Part shown: positions 51,736-60,540 of the stretch, piece by piece
How the letters are laid out: each line of letters begins with the position of its first letter
Numbering within the stretch: the stretch's first letter is position 1
DNA from: Verrucomicrobiia bacterium
GTDB lineage: Bacteria > Verrucomicrobiota > Verrucomicrobiia > Opitutales > Opitutaceae
Assembly (NCBI GenBank): GCA_011525695.1
Contig: WYBX01000107.1
Span: 1-64,000, forward strand
DNA length: 64,000 nt
Direction of reading: 5' to 3'
Notes under the pieces: model-generated
Told to the model about the DNA's origin: nothing
The model's database searches: none
What the model saw: only the letters and a program-made list of their open reading frames with translations
Translations under genes and position numbers: made by a program

Positions 51736-51878
51736 ACCAGGGCGGGTTTCAGTCATCGCCGGCGTAGGGCGACAGCGGATGTGGGTGAAACCCTGGGACA
51801 TGGAATCGGTCAAAGCTTCCGGCGGCACCGGCGGCGAATGCCTCGCCGTCGAACGCAGCTTTCCAACCCAATCACACT

Positions 51879-52367
51879 ATGAAACCCCATTGCTCGATTT
51901 TCAGATCCTCATTCGCGATTCTGGCAGGCGCGCTGATCATTAGCGGCCCTGGCTGCTCCAAGGCGGAGCGGGCCGAGGCAGAAGCCAAGACGCGGGATGC
52001 CCTGGCCGAGACGGGCGAGAAGGTCCGGGAAGCCTACGCCGACTCGAAGGCGGCCCTTTCGAATACCTGGGAGGACGTGAAATCCTACACCTACGAGAAG
52101 CGCGAGGATTTCACGGCCGCGGGCAAGGCGATGAAGGCCGAGATGGAGGCCAAGGCGAGCGAGCTTCGCGCCGAATATTCCGAGGCGAAGGCCAGCGCCA
52201 GCCGGCGGGCGGCGATGGAGGAGTTGAAGAACTCGGAGGCCGATTACCGCGAGAAACTCGACGCGCTGGGCACGGCCACGGCCGCCACATGGGACAGCGC
52301 CAAGCAGAACGTGATCGCGGCATGGAACCGCTTCGAAGCCGCGATGCGAAACGCGAAGGAGGATTAG
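51879..52367 (+). CDS. Small helical lipoprotein
   Basis: A 162-residue protein with a signal and a lipobox-like SGPGC (cysteine about residue 26), followed by a uniformly Ala/Glu/Lys-rich helical region (ETGEKVREAYADSKAALSNT, WEDVKSYTYEKREDF). It resembles LEA/apolipoprotein-like stress proteins by composition only. No catalytic motif. ATG 51879 is the first in frame and begins the signal. Confidence 0.8.
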   Translation: MKPHCSIFRSSFAILAGALIISGPGCSKAERAEAEAKTRDALAETGEKVREAYADSKAALSNTWEDVKSYTYEKREDFTAAGKAMKAEMEAKASELRAEYSEAKASASRRAAMEELKNSEADYREKLDALGTATAATWDSAKQNVIAAWNRFEAAMRNAKED

Positions 52368-52404
52368 CCTGCATCCATCTTACCGCGGGAGCCGCAACCA
52401 AAGC

Positions 52405-52436
52405 AGTAGCGAGCATCGAGTAGCGAGTAGCGAGCA
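52405..52436. repeat. Short AGTAGCG tandem repeat
   Basis: AGTAGCGAGCATCG is followed by two AGTAGCG heptamers and AGCAT. It lies in the 104-bp gap between convergent genes. Confidence 0.75.
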
Positions 52437-52471
52437 TGATGGGTTTGACCTGTCCGGCGTCAGGTTACGAC

Positions 52472-53683
52472 CTACTCGCGGCTGCCGGCGAGCTGGCCGC
52501 ACCCGGCCGCGACATCCAGCCCGCGACGCTGCCGAATGGTGCTCGGCAGCCGGAACTCGCCGGCCAGGATGGCCTGGAATCGCCTGGCCGCCGCACTGCT
52601 CGCCGGCGCCCCAGCGTATCCTTCAGTAGGATTCAAGGGGATGAGATTCACCTGCGCGGGCAGTCCGGCCAGCAGCCGGCCGACGGCTCGCGCGTCCTCC
52701 GGACGGTCGTTCTGGCCTTCGATCAGCGCCCATTCATAAAAGATGCGCCGGCCGGTCGCCTCGCTGTAGAGCCGGCAGGCGGCGATCAGCTCGTCCAGCG
52801 GCCATTTCCCGGCCACCGGCACGAGGGCCGCCCGACCCGGCTGGGTGGCGGCATGGAGCGAGACGGCGAGATTCAGCGGACGTTGTTCGCGGGCGAGCCG
52901 CAGGATCCCGGGAACGACGCCGACGGTGCTCAGGGTGATTCGATCGGCCGCAAGCCCGAGACCCGCCGAATCGCGCAGGATGTCGATCGCGTGCATCACA
53001 GCGTCATAGTTGTGCAACGGCTCGCCCATTCCCATCAGCACGACGTTGCGCAGCCGCTCATGACAGTGGACGTGCACCCCACCGACCCGCTTGGCAGGCT
53101 CTGCGGCCGATTCCATCGATCCATCGGCCGATCGAGCCTCCCGCGCTGGCCGGAGACTGCGGGCCACATGCACAGCCTGGCCGACAATCTCGCCCGGGCT
53201 CAGGTGTCTCCGGTATCCCATCTGGCCGGTCGCGCAGAACACGCAGCCCATCGCACAGCCAACCTGGGAGCTGATGCAGGCCGTCACCCTGCCCGTGAAC
53301 CGCATCCGGACCGTCTCGATCTGTTCGCCGTCCGCCAGCGTGAGCAGGTACTTGCGGGTGAAACCATCCGACGAGTCCGACTCTCGCGCCACCGGCAGTG
53401 TCCCGAGGGTGGTCTCAGCCGCGAGTCGCGCGTGGACCCTGGCCGGGAGTTCGGGCATCTCCTCGAGTGATCGTGCGAGCGCGAGATAAAGATGATTCCA
53501 GATGCGAGCGGCGTGCACCGTCGCCAGGCCCCATCGTGCGAACTGCACGTGCAGCTGCTCGCGAGTGAGATCGTAGAGGTTGATGGGGCCCGACTTCAAG
53601 GCGACCAACGTACGGCTGTCGCAGCCGCCGGCAAGGCTCGCGGACGAGCGAAAGGGACCGTCGCGGCTGGGGAGATCCAGCAT
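52472..53683 (-). CDS. rlmN: 23S rRNA (adenine2503-C2)-methyltransferase RlmN
   Basis: A 403-residue radical-SAM enzyme that methylates A2503 of 23S rRNA (and A37 of some tRNAs). The Fe-S motif is CAMGCVFCATG, with the GQMGYRRHLSPGEI block next and VVLMGMGEPLHN beyond it. A C-terminal cysteine in DVAAGCGQL is the usual methyl-accepting partner. Between the AVHVARSL and RNVVLMGMGEP blocks there are ~20-30 more residues than usual (about nt 53065-53140). ATG 53683 adds a ~30-residue leader; a later start is possible. Confidence 0.95.
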   Translation of the reverse strand: MLDLPSRDGPFRSSASLAGGCDSRTLVALKSGPINLYDLTREQLHVQFARWGLATVHAARIWNHLYLALARSLEEMPELPARVHARLAAETTLGTLPVARESDSSDGFTRKYLLTLADGEQIETVRMRFTGRVTACISSQVGCAMGCVFCATGQMGYRRHLSPGEIVGQAVHVARSLRPAREARSADGSMESAAEPAKRVGGVHVHCHERLRNVVLMGMGEPLHNYDAVMHAIDILRDSAGLGLAADRITLSTVGVVPGILRLAREQRPLNLAVSLHAATQPGRAALVPVAGKWPLDELIAACRLYSEATGRRIFYEWALIEGQNDRPEDARAVGRLLAGLPAQVNLIPLNPTEGYAGAPASSAAARRFQAILAGEFRLPSTIRQRRGLDVAAGCGQLAGSRE

Positions 53684-53817
53684 CCCCTGACGTCATTATC
53701 GCAACTAACAACACTGCTAATTCTCGCTCGTCCGGGTCGATTGCGGTGCCCTTGGAACCGCCCGATTGCTACGATTCGGGGCGTCCCCCTGACGTGCAGC
53801 CTTCCACCGATACGCCA

Positions 53818-54468
53818 ATGAAAACTCCCGCCCTAATCCTGATAGCCCTCCTCGCCCTCTCTGCCGCCAGTTCGTCAACCGTCGTGATCGCCGCCGCCGC
53901 CCCGGCCAAACCCGCCCCAATGACGGTGGAATTCTTCGAACCCACGGCGCCTGAGGCGGGAGACGTCCCCACCGTCGGCGACCGGGCGATCAACAGCATC
54001 GGGTATTCGCTGGTGGTGGAATCGCGGAGCACCGTGGCGAACCAGGGCGCCAAGGCCGCGATTGCGAAATGCCACTTGAAAAGCGTTCCCGCCACCGGCG
54101 CCGTTCTCCAGGGCGTGCCGCGGGTGACGGCCTACAAGCGTACGAGCCTGCGGATTCGGAATCCGGCCAACGCACCCGACGCGGCCGAGGAAGCCGCGCT
54201 GCAGCGGGTGCAGAAGGAATTGGAGGCCGGAAACTCGGCCCCGAAAATCATGGTGCAGCGCGTCAGTCATGCCGATGGCAGCAAGGAATGGCGGATTTAC
54301 CGCCCGGTCGCCGTCCTGGCGCAGTGTGTCACCTGCCACGGGCCGGAGGACAAGATTGCCGAGGATGTCCGGGCCGAGCTGAAGGCGCTGTATCCGGATG
54401 ACAAGGCCATTGGCTATGCTGCGGGCGAATGGCGGGGACTGATTCGCGTCACCGTGGCCCCGAAATAA
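53818..54468 (+). CDS. DUF3365 (Tll0287-like) haem-binding protein
   Basis: A 216-residue protein with a signal peptide (residues 1-~30). Features of the Tll0287/DUF3365 fold are AIAKCHLKSVP, TSLRIRNPANAPDAAEE, WRIYRPVAVLAQCVTCHG with a c-type haem CxxCH, and a closing AAGEWRGLIRVTV. It probably acts as a periplasmic redox or gas sensor; no partner is adjacent. ATG 53818 begins the signal peptide. It is divergent from rlmN with 134 bp between. Confidence 0.9.
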   Translation: MKTPALILIALLALSAASSSTVVIAAAAPAKPAPMTVEFFEPTAPEAGDVPTVGDRAINSIGYSLVVESRSTVANQGAKAAIAKCHLKSVPATGAVLQGVPRVTAYKRTSLRIRNPANAPDAAEEAALQRVQKELEAGNSAPKIMVQRVSHADGSKEWRIYRPVAVLAQCVTCHGPEDKIAEDVRAELKALYPDDKAIGYAAGEWRGLIRVTVAPK

Positions 54469-54649
54469 GACCGGGTCAGATCGATCTGAGCTGGCTGGGG
54501 AGGCTGGGCGATTGTCAGGTCAGTACACCTGATCGTGAAGCTTGGCCTATTTCAAGACGGTCGTGCCGGAGGGCCAAAGGCCCGATGCATAATGCCGTTC
54601 CTCGGACTTAGGCGGGATTTTTCTGAAACGCGCGCAGCGGATGTTGGGC

Positions 54650-54765
54650 AGCCGACAGACTCCTGAGCGAAAATGCCCCTGGGCATTTTCATTTAGCAGC
54701 CTGTCGGATCATTCGGCCCTATTTTCGGTCCCTTGAAGTCGACCCGCCGTAAGACCGACAGGCTG
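54650..54765. repeat. Inverted repeats of the CCGACAG/CTGTCGG family
   Basis: GCCGACAGACTCCT (about 54650), AGCAGCCTGTCGG (54696-54708) and CCGACAGGCTGCT (about 54750-54763) form facing arms. The first arm recurs at about 63568 (TCCGACAGACTCCT). The ALDH coding end lies inside the repeat. Confidence 0.65.
54669..54690. terminator. Rho-independent-like terminator between convergent genes
   Basis: GAAAATGCCC-CT-GGGCATTTTC, a 10-bp stem with A/T flanks (followed by ATTT on plus, and by its complement on minus). It sits between the DUF3365 gene and the convergent ALDH gene. Confidence 0.7.
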
Positions 54766-56247
54766 CTGCAGGTGCCAGGCCTTGGGCCGGCACAGGGCCT
54801 GGATCCCGTGGCGCGAGAGTGTCAGGCCCACGCCGGAATGGCCGGCGCCGGACCAGGGCAGCCGCGGGCTCACCCGGTCGCAGCAATTCCAATACGCCGA
54901 GCCGCTGCGGACGGCGGCCAGGATCCGGCGCGCGCGGGTCTCGTCGCGGGTGTAGACACCGGCGGTGAGTCCATACTCCGTGTCATTCATCCACCCGATC
55001 GCGGCGGCATCGTCCGGCACGGCCATGATCCCGATGATCGGGCCGAAGCTCTCTTCGCGCATGACTGCCATCGTGTGATCGACGCCGACGAGCACGGTCG
55101 GAGAGAACGTCTGGCGCGGCCGCTTGCGGCGGCTGCCGCCCAGCAGGATCCGGGCCCCTTTGCGCCGGGCATCCGCCACCTGGGCCTCCAGCACGTCTAA
55201 TTGCGCCGGCCGGGTCAGCGGGCCGAGGTAGGTCTCCTCGCGGGTGGGGTCACCGATCACGAACCCCCGCACCTGCCGGACGAACGCGGCGACGAACCGA
55301 TCGTGGATGGCCTCGTGCACATACAGCCGCTCGATCGCGCAGCAGCTCTGGCCATTGTTGTAGAACGCACCCTCGGCGGTGCCCGCGGCCGCGGCCTCAA
55401 CGTCGACATCGTCGCAAACGTACACCGGGTCCTTGCCGCCGAGCTCCAGCTGCAGCTTGAGCATCCGCCCGGCGACCGCGCGCGCAATCGCCCGACCGGT
55501 GGCATAGGAGCCCGTGAAGCAGAGCGCCGCCACCGGCTGGCGCGCCAACGCCGCCCCGACGTCGCCCGCGCCGATCACGGGTATGAAGACATCGCGTGGC
55601 ACGCCGCTCGCGTGCAGCAACCGCGCGATGGCCAGCCCGGTTCCGGCGGCGAACTCCGACGGCTTGTAGAGCACGGAATTGCCGGCGAGCAGCGCGGGAA
55701 CGAAGACGTTGCTCCCGACGAAGTACGGGTAGTTCCAGGCGGAAATGTTCGCGACGACACCGAGCGGCTCCCAAGCGATTTCCTCGGTCAGTTTCGCCGC
55801 CCGATCCCGGTGCACCCGCTCGGTCCGCAGCGCACGGGGAGTCTCGCGCAGGAAGAAATCGAGCCGCGGCTCCAGCCCCTTCAGTTCGTTGCGGGACTGC
55901 GTGATCGGCTTGCCGGTCTCGGCCGTCAACAGCCGCGCGAGCTTTTCGGACTCTCCCGTGATGGCATCACGGAATCGCCGCAGGGCATCGAGTCGCCGGC
56001 GCAGCGGCAACGCGCTCCATCCCGGCTGCGCGGCGCAGGCCGCCGCGAATTTTGCCCGCACACGGCGGACATCATCCGCGGGCAGGGAAGTGATCCTCCG
56101 GCCGGTCGCAGGATTGATGACGGCAAGCGTGGGAGTCGCGACCGGGGCGGAGCCCGGCCCGCCAGGAGCGCGAGTTGCAGCGGGTTGCGCGGAATGGGTC
56201 AGCTCAGTGACCTGGCCCGGATCGAATTTCGGGCTTTTTGGTTTCAT
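54709..56247 (-). CDS. Aldehyde dehydrogenase family protein
   Basis: A 512-residue NAD(P)-dependent aldehyde dehydrogenase. A ~40-residue variable leader precedes LAVINPATGRRI. PLGVVANISAWNYP, CFTGSYATGRAIA, the general base in QLELGGKDPVY and the catalytic cysteine in NNGQSCCAIERLYV are visible, then REESFGPIIGIM and GYWN-like SAYWNCCDRVSP. The last ~20 residues are encoded by a repeat arm. The start overlaps the Fe-ADH stop by 4 bp (ATGA), so the two are co-translated. It likely oxidises an aldehyde made by the neighbour. Confidence 0.93.
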   Translation of the reverse strand: MKPKSPKFDPGQVTELTHSAQPAATRAPGGPGSAPVATPTLAVINPATGRRITSLPADDVRRVRAKFAAACAAQPGWSALPLRRRLDALRRFRDAITGESEKLARLLTAETGKPITQSRNELKGLEPRLDFFLRETPRALRTERVHRDRAAKLTEEIAWEPLGVVANISAWNYPYFVGSNVFVPALLAGNSVLYKPSEFAAGTGLAIARLLHASGVPRDVFIPVIGAGDVGAALARQPVAALCFTGSYATGRAIARAVAGRMLKLQLELGGKDPVYVCDDVDVEAAAAGTAEGAFYNNGQSCCAIERLYVHEAIHDRFVAAFVRQVRGFVIGDPTREETYLGPLTRPAQLDVLEAQVADARRKGARILLGGSRRKRPRQTFSPTVLVGVDHTMAVMREESFGPIIGIMAVPDDAAAIGWMNDTEYGLTAGVYTRDETRARRILAAVRSGSAYWNCCDRVSPRLPWSGAGHSGVGLTLSRHGIQALCRPKAWHLQQPVGLTAGRLQGTENRAE

Positions 56248-57392
56248 GCCGCGCCCAGGGCCGTGTCGAACAACGCCTCGAAATCCTCCTGGGTGCAGGG
56301 CCGCGGATTGGTCTGGTGACAGGAGTCGGCCATCGCCTGCGCCACCAGCAGGTCACGATGCTTCCGCTTCCCGCCCACGGCATCGAGGGTGGCCGGGATT
56401 CCGATGTCCACCTTGAGCCACGCGAGCCAGGCAATGAAATCGTCGGCCTTGCGGCCGCCCATTGTCACGCGCGCCAGCTCGGCGAACTTGGCCGGTGCCG
56501 CGCTGGCGTTGAACGCCATCACATGGTCGAACATGATCGCGATCGCGAGCCCATGATGGAGGTTCAGCACTGTCCCGAGCGCGTGGGCGCAGGAATGCAG
56601 CGCTCCCAGGTCCTTCTGGAACGCGATTGCGCCCATCATCGAGGCCATGAGCATTTCGCTGCGCGCCGCCAGATCTGCGCCATTGCGCACGGCCACCGGC
56701 AGCGCGCGGGCGGCAATCCGCGCGCCTTCCAGCGCGATACCGTCACAGACCGGGTGGTACGTCGGCGACAGGTAGCTCTCCACATTGTGCGCGAGGGCGT
56801 CCATCCCCGTGGCGGCGGTGAGCCCAGACGGCAGCCCGAGCGTCAGCTCCGGATCGGCAAACACCGCCCGGGCCAGCAGCACCGGATTGAAGATGACGCG
56901 TTTGACGTGGGTCTGGTCGTCGGAGATCACCGCCGATCGTCCCACTTCGGAACCGGTGCCGGCGGTCGTCGGAATGGCGATGAAGCACGGCAGCGCCTGC
57001 TGCACGCGGACACCCGCCGGGTTGTCCCAGGCGTAATCGAGAATGTCGCCGTCATGGACGGCCATCAACGCCGCCGCCTTCGCCACATCGAGCGCGGCGC
57101 CGCCGCCCAGACCCACCACGGCGTCGGCCCGATGCTTGCGGTAAGCCTCCGTCGCCGCTCGCACCTGGCTCGCCGTCGGATTGCCAAACACCCCGCTGAA
57201 CACCACCGGCTCCATGGTCGCCGCCCAGAGATCATTGGCGAGCGTTGCGGTCATCGGCAGCCCGGCCAGCCCCTTGTCCGTCACGATCAGCGGCCGCTTC
57301 ACGCCGGCTGACTTCAGGTATTCCGGCACCAGCGTCCGCGCACCGACGCCGAAACGGATCTGAGTTGGAAAGGAAAAGGTGTGAACGATCAT
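56244..57392 (-). CDS. Iron-containing alcohol dehydrogenase
   Basis: A 382-residue group III alcohol dehydrogenase. The NAD-binding motif GLGGGAALDVAKA lies near 95-105, followed by PTTAGTGSEVGRSAVI. Metal ligands lie in TGMDALAHNVES, LHSCAHALG and NLHHG. It oxidises an alcohol to the aldehyde (or the reverse) in the cytoplasm. ATG 57392 is clear. It is the middle gene of a minus-strand set with a GS-like ligase upstream and an ALDH downstream. Confidence 0.93.
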   Translation of the reverse strand: MIVHTFSFPTQIRFGVGARTLVPEYLKSAGVKRPLIVTDKGLAGLPMTATLANDLWAATMEPVVFSGVFGNPTASQVRAATEAYRKHRADAVVGLGGGAALDVAKAAALMAVHDGDILDYAWDNPAGVRVQQALPCFIAIPTTAGTGSEVGRSAVISDDQTHVKRVIFNPVLLARAVFADPELTLGLPSGLTAATGMDALAHNVESYLSPTYHPVCDGIALEGARIAARALPVAVRNGADLAARSEMLMASMMGAIAFQKDLGALHSCAHALGTVLNLHHGLAIAIMFDHVMAFNASAAPAKFAELARVTMGGRKADDFIAWLAWLKVDIGIPATLDAVGGKRKHRDLLVAQAMADSCHQTNPRPCTQEDFEALFDTALGAA

Positions 57393-57440
57393 GTCTTTAT
57401 ACGGGGGCGGGGACGGGTTCTCCCCCCATTCGGGTGCCTT

Positions 57441-57465
57441 GGTCCCTGGTCCTTGGTCCCTGGTC
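57441..57465. repeat. Short GGTCCCT heptamer repeat
   Basis: GGTCCCT, GGTCCTT, GGTCCCT and a decayed fourth unit. It lies between the GS-like stop and the Fe-ADH start. Sequence and period resemble the AGTCCCT array at 33651. Confidence 0.75.
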
Positions 57466-57477
57466 GATTGGTCCCCG

Positions 57478-58884
57478 CTAGATGATCTCCAGGTATCGTT
57501 TGAGCTCCCAGTCCGTCACGGCGTCCCGCCACTGGCGGCATTCCCATTCGCGGGTCGCGGCGAAGTGCGCGACGAATTCGTCGCCCAGCCAGTCGCGGGC
57601 AATGGCTGAATCCCGGAAACGCCGGGTGGTTTCGGCCAGGCTGCGCGGGGCGCGCGGCGTGGCTTCCGCGCCGCCGTTGGTTCCCACGATCGGTGGCGTA
57701 TCCAGTGTCAGGTTGCGTTCCACCCCGTGCAGACCGGCGGCGAGCACGGCGGCCATCGCGAGGTAGGGGTTCACATCGGCGCCGGGACTTCGCGTCTCGA
57801 GCCGGCAGGACTTCCGCGTCCCGGAGATGACCCGGAAGCTCGCGGTGCGGTTGTCGACTCCCCAGGTCGGCTTCACCGGCGCCCAGCAGCCGTCGACCAG
57901 CCGCTTGTAGCTGTTGATTGTCGGCCAGATCATCGGACCAAAATCCGCCAGAACCGCAATCTGGCCCGCGAGGTAGCTCTCGAACAGAGCGCTCATTCCC
58001 AGCCGGCCGCGGGGATCGTGGAAGAGGTTGTTCTTTCCGTCGGAGAGGCTCTGGTGGATGTGTCCGCTGCAGCCGGGAAGCGACTGGTTCCATTTCGCCA
58101 TGAAGCTGGGCATGATGCCCAGCCGGAGCCCGATTTCCTTGACCCCGGTCTTGAAGAGGATCGCCCGATCGGCTGCCTCGAGGGCGTCCGAGAACGCGAT
58201 TGCCGCCTCGTAGACCCCGGGCCCGGTTTCGGTGTGAAGTCCTTCGATTGGCACGCCGAATTTCGGCAGTTCATCCATCAGGGCGCGGAAGAAGGTCTGG
58301 CCATGGCTGGCCCGCAGCAGCGAATAGCCAAACATCCCGGGCGTGAGCGGTCGGGGATTCGCGTAGGCCTTGTCGGCCCAACTCTGCGGCGTTTCGGCGA
58401 AGTTGAACCACTCGAACTCCATCCCGCATTGCGGCTGGAATCCCAGTTTCTCTGCCCGGCGCAGCACACGCTTCAGCACTTGTCGCGGGCAAAGCGGGTG
58501 TGGCGTTTCGCGCTCGGGCCCCTTGCCAGGCCCGTGCCAGACGAACTCGCCGAGGAAGAACGGGACGTCGTCGTCCCACGGGACCTGCCGGCGCGTGTGC
58601 AGATCCGGCCGGACCATCGCGTCGGGGAAGCCCTTGTGCCAGCCGACCAGTTCCGTGTTGTCATAACACGCATCGGCCATGTCCCAGCCGAACACGACGT
58701 CGCAGAACCCGAAGCCACCGCCGGGTGCCGGCTCGGCGGCGGAGAGGAACTTGTCCTTGTGGAGGTACTTTCCGCGCAGGACGCCGTCGACGTCGGCAAC
58801 CGCAATCTTCACCTTCTTCGCCGGCGAGCGGCGGAGTTCGGCGAGCAGGCGCGCAGCAGGCGGTGTCGTTGGGGTGGATCGCAC
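57478..58884 (-). CDS. Glutamine synthetase family protein (gamma-glutamyl-amine ligase-like)
   Basis: A 468-residue protein. Glutamine-synthetase motifs are a beta-grasp region with VKIAVADVDGVLRGKYL, then the catalytic domain: GMEFEWF, GLHTETGPGVYEAAI, GCSGHIHQSL, NSYKRLVDG and NRTASFRVI. It resembles the gamma-glutamylpolyamine / amine ligase branch more than GlnA, and the tyrosine adenylylation site reads NLFHD, so it lacks the tyrosine. GTG 58884 was chosen because upstream codons run into palindromic DNA. With the downstream alcohol and aldehyde dehydrogenases it suggests degradation of an amine or amino alcohol through a gamma-glutamyl derivative (inference). Confidence 0.9.
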   Translation of the reverse strand: MRSTPTTPPAARLLAELRRSPAKKVKIAVADVDGVLRGKYLHKDKFLSAAEPAPGGGFGFCDVVFGWDMADACYDNTELVGWHKGFPDAMVRPDLHTRRQVPWDDDVPFFLGEFVWHGPGKGPERETPHPLCPRQVLKRVLRRAEKLGFQPQCGMEFEWFNFAETPQSWADKAYANPRPLTPGMFGYSLLRASHGQTFFRALMDELPKFGVPIEGLHTETGPGVYEAAIAFSDALEAADRAILFKTGVKEIGLRLGIMPSFMAKWNQSLPGCSGHIHQSLSDGKNNLFHDPRGRLGMSALFESYLAGQIAVLADFGPMIWPTINSYKRLVDGCWAPVKPTWGVDNRTASFRVISGTRKSCRLETRSPGADVNPYLAMAAVLAAGLHGVERNLTLDTPPIVGTNGGAEATPRAPRSLAETTRRFRDSAIARDWLGDEFVAHFAATREWECRQWRDAVTDWELKRYLEII

Positions 58885-59011
58885 GGGGCAGGGGCCGGCG
58901 CCGGACGATCGGACTCGTTGGGCCGGAAGAGCTTCAGACCGGGAAAACCGCCTTCGGTTCGCGATGAGGCAGGCTTCCGGCCGATTGCTTTGCCGTGATT
59001 CGCTCCCCGCG

Positions 59012-59061
59012 GCACCCTGCCATTTCGATGTCACACGTGTGACATCGAAATGGCAGGGTGC
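59012..59061. terminator. Perfect 50-bp palindrome
   Basis: GCACCCTGCCATTTCGATGT-CACAC is followed directly by its exact reverse complement. It lies 3 bp after the stop of the 60297-59065 gene and 128 bp upstream of the GS-like start on the same strand. It could terminate the upstream gene or serve as an operator for the downstream one. No T-run is present. Confidence 0.65.
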
Positions 59062-59064
59062 AGC

Positions 59065-60297
59065 TCAGGCCGCCGTCGGCTCGGGCAATGGCGGGCGGGC
59101 AGCCCGGCCGCCAATCATTTCGCGGAGCGCGCTCCAGGCGCGGCGCAGCCCCACGTCGCGCACACCGCCACCCAGTTCGTAAATCCCCACGAGTTCCGGC
59201 TCATGCCCGCGATAGCGCGGTGGCAGCACAAAGAGGGTGCGTCCGTCCCCGGCGATCAGCTCGGAAAGAAACAGCCCTTCGCCCACGGCAAACGAGCTTT
59301 GCTCGACCGGCACCGGGGCGCGCCGCACCTTCAGCACCAGCCAGGGCTTGTAGACAAATTCGAAGCTGCCGTCGTCCCTCCGTTCCAGCCGGCCATAGGT
59401 CCGCACCGGAACATCGGTGAAATTCGACCCCGCAAACATCAGGTTGCCGTTCGGCGCCGGCGTAAACCGGCGGCAGCGCCGGGTGATAAACTCCCAGCAG
59501 AAAATCGTGCCGAACACCGTCAGCCGGAACGACCAGCCCGCGATGAAGTAGGCCACGATGATCACGAGGACCGAGAACGCCGCGCCCCAGCGCGGATCCG
59601 TGACTGCCGCGGCAGTGACGAGCCCCAGCAGCCCCGTCCGCGCCGCCTTGAGCGCCCCATCAATCGCGCCCCACGGACTCAGCAGGATGAGCACGTTGAT
59701 CGTGTGCGAGGCGAGCCACACCACCACGAACACGGCGATGCCGAAGGGCACCGTCAGGAGGTTGATCAACCAGCTCACATCCATCGCCCCGAACTGAATC
59801 ATCGCCACGCCACTCGCATTCGTCAGCGGCTGAACCGCGGCGGTGCCGCCATCCGCGAGCACCTTGGCCATCGCGCCGACGGCAAACGGGATCACGGCCC
59901 CGGCGGCCACCAGCCCGCTGAGTTTGTTCTCGACCGTCTCGAGCACATCGAGCGGCTTCTTCATCCCGGTCGGAACCGCGGCGCCAAAGGCATCCTTGAC
60001 GGCCACCGCCCCCACCACCAGCAGCGCCGGCAGCCAGAACTTCATCTGCGCGTACCAGGGCAGCGAGGCGCGGCCCTCCGCGCCGTCGGCCGTCAGCCAC
60101 TGATACGCGCCGAAGGCGGCCGTTCCCAAGAGCGGTGAAATGGCAATCCCCGTGACGGTGGAGATGGCGGTGGCAACCGGGGCGCCGGGCGAACGATCGC
60201 CGGCGGGTTTCGCAGCGGTGGCGGCCGCAAATGCGAAGGGCGAGAGAATCACCGCGATGGTCACCGTCAGGAAAAGCAACGGGGCGAAGCGCTTCAT
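59065..60297 (-). CDS. Multi-pass membrane protein of unknown function
   Basis: A 410-residue protein. A signal peptide (residues 1-~25) is followed by about seven hydrophobic segments between residues 45 and 285 (ISTVTGIAISPLLGTAAFGA, FWLPALLVVGAVAVKDAFG, LINLLTVPFGIAVFVVVWLA, SVLVIIVAYFIAGWSF). The C-terminal ~120 residues are soluble and beta-like (RTYGRLERRDDGSFEFVYKP, VLPPRYRGHEPELVGIYEL). The membrane part recalls DUF4126-type proteins, but I am not certain. No operon partner is evident. Confidence 0.83.
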   Translation of the reverse strand: MKRFAPLLFLTVTIAVILSPFAFAAATAAKPAGDRSPGAPVATAISTVTGIAISPLLGTAAFGAYQWLTADGAEGRASLPWYAQMKFWLPALLVVGAVAVKDAFGAAVPTGMKKPLDVLETVENKLSGLVAAGAVIPFAVGAMAKVLADGGTAAVQPLTNASGVAMIQFGAMDVSWLINLLTVPFGIAVFVVVWLASHTINVLILLSPWGAIDGALKAARTGLLGLVTAAAVTDPRWGAAFSVLVIIVAYFIAGWSFRLTVFGTIFCWEFITRRCRRFTPAPNGNLMFAGSNFTDVPVRTYGRLERRDDGSFEFVYKPWLVLKVRRAPVPVEQSSFAVGEGLFLSELIAGDGRTLFVLPPRYRGHEPELVGIYELGGGVRDVGLRRAWSALREMIGGRAARPPLPEPTAA

Positions 60298-60388
60298 GGG
60301 CGGAGCCTATCCAGGATTTGCTCCCTGAAAAGCCCAAGTTGGCTGGAACCGTCGGCACGATGTGTGGAAAGGTCCCCTTCCCGCCGTC

Positions 60389-60533
60389 GTGGAAGCGGCG
60401 TCCCGCCGCCTCTCGACGAGCTCGAGCCCTTTCGTTCAACAAAATGGGGGGCCGTGAGCGACGTCGAACCGGCTTGTTGGTTGGGATTCCGGTCGGCCTG
60501 CAATCCCGGCAAGTGGGAAGATGCCGCTTCCAC
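60389..60533. repeat. Inverted-repeat-bounded element with GTGGAAGCGGC ends
   Basis: The left end GTGGAAGCGGCGTCC and right end GGAAGATGCCGCTTCCAC are inverted repeats (~16 bp) around ~110 bp of non-coding sequence. Same family as 49654-49733. Nothing in the interior looks like a transposase. Confidence 0.75.
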
Positions 60534-60540
60534 GTTTGAG

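Noticed and set aside
60389..60533. Inverted-repeat element considered as an insertion sequence
   Set aside because: Too short to encode a transposase and no transposase fragment is seen; kept only as a repeat.
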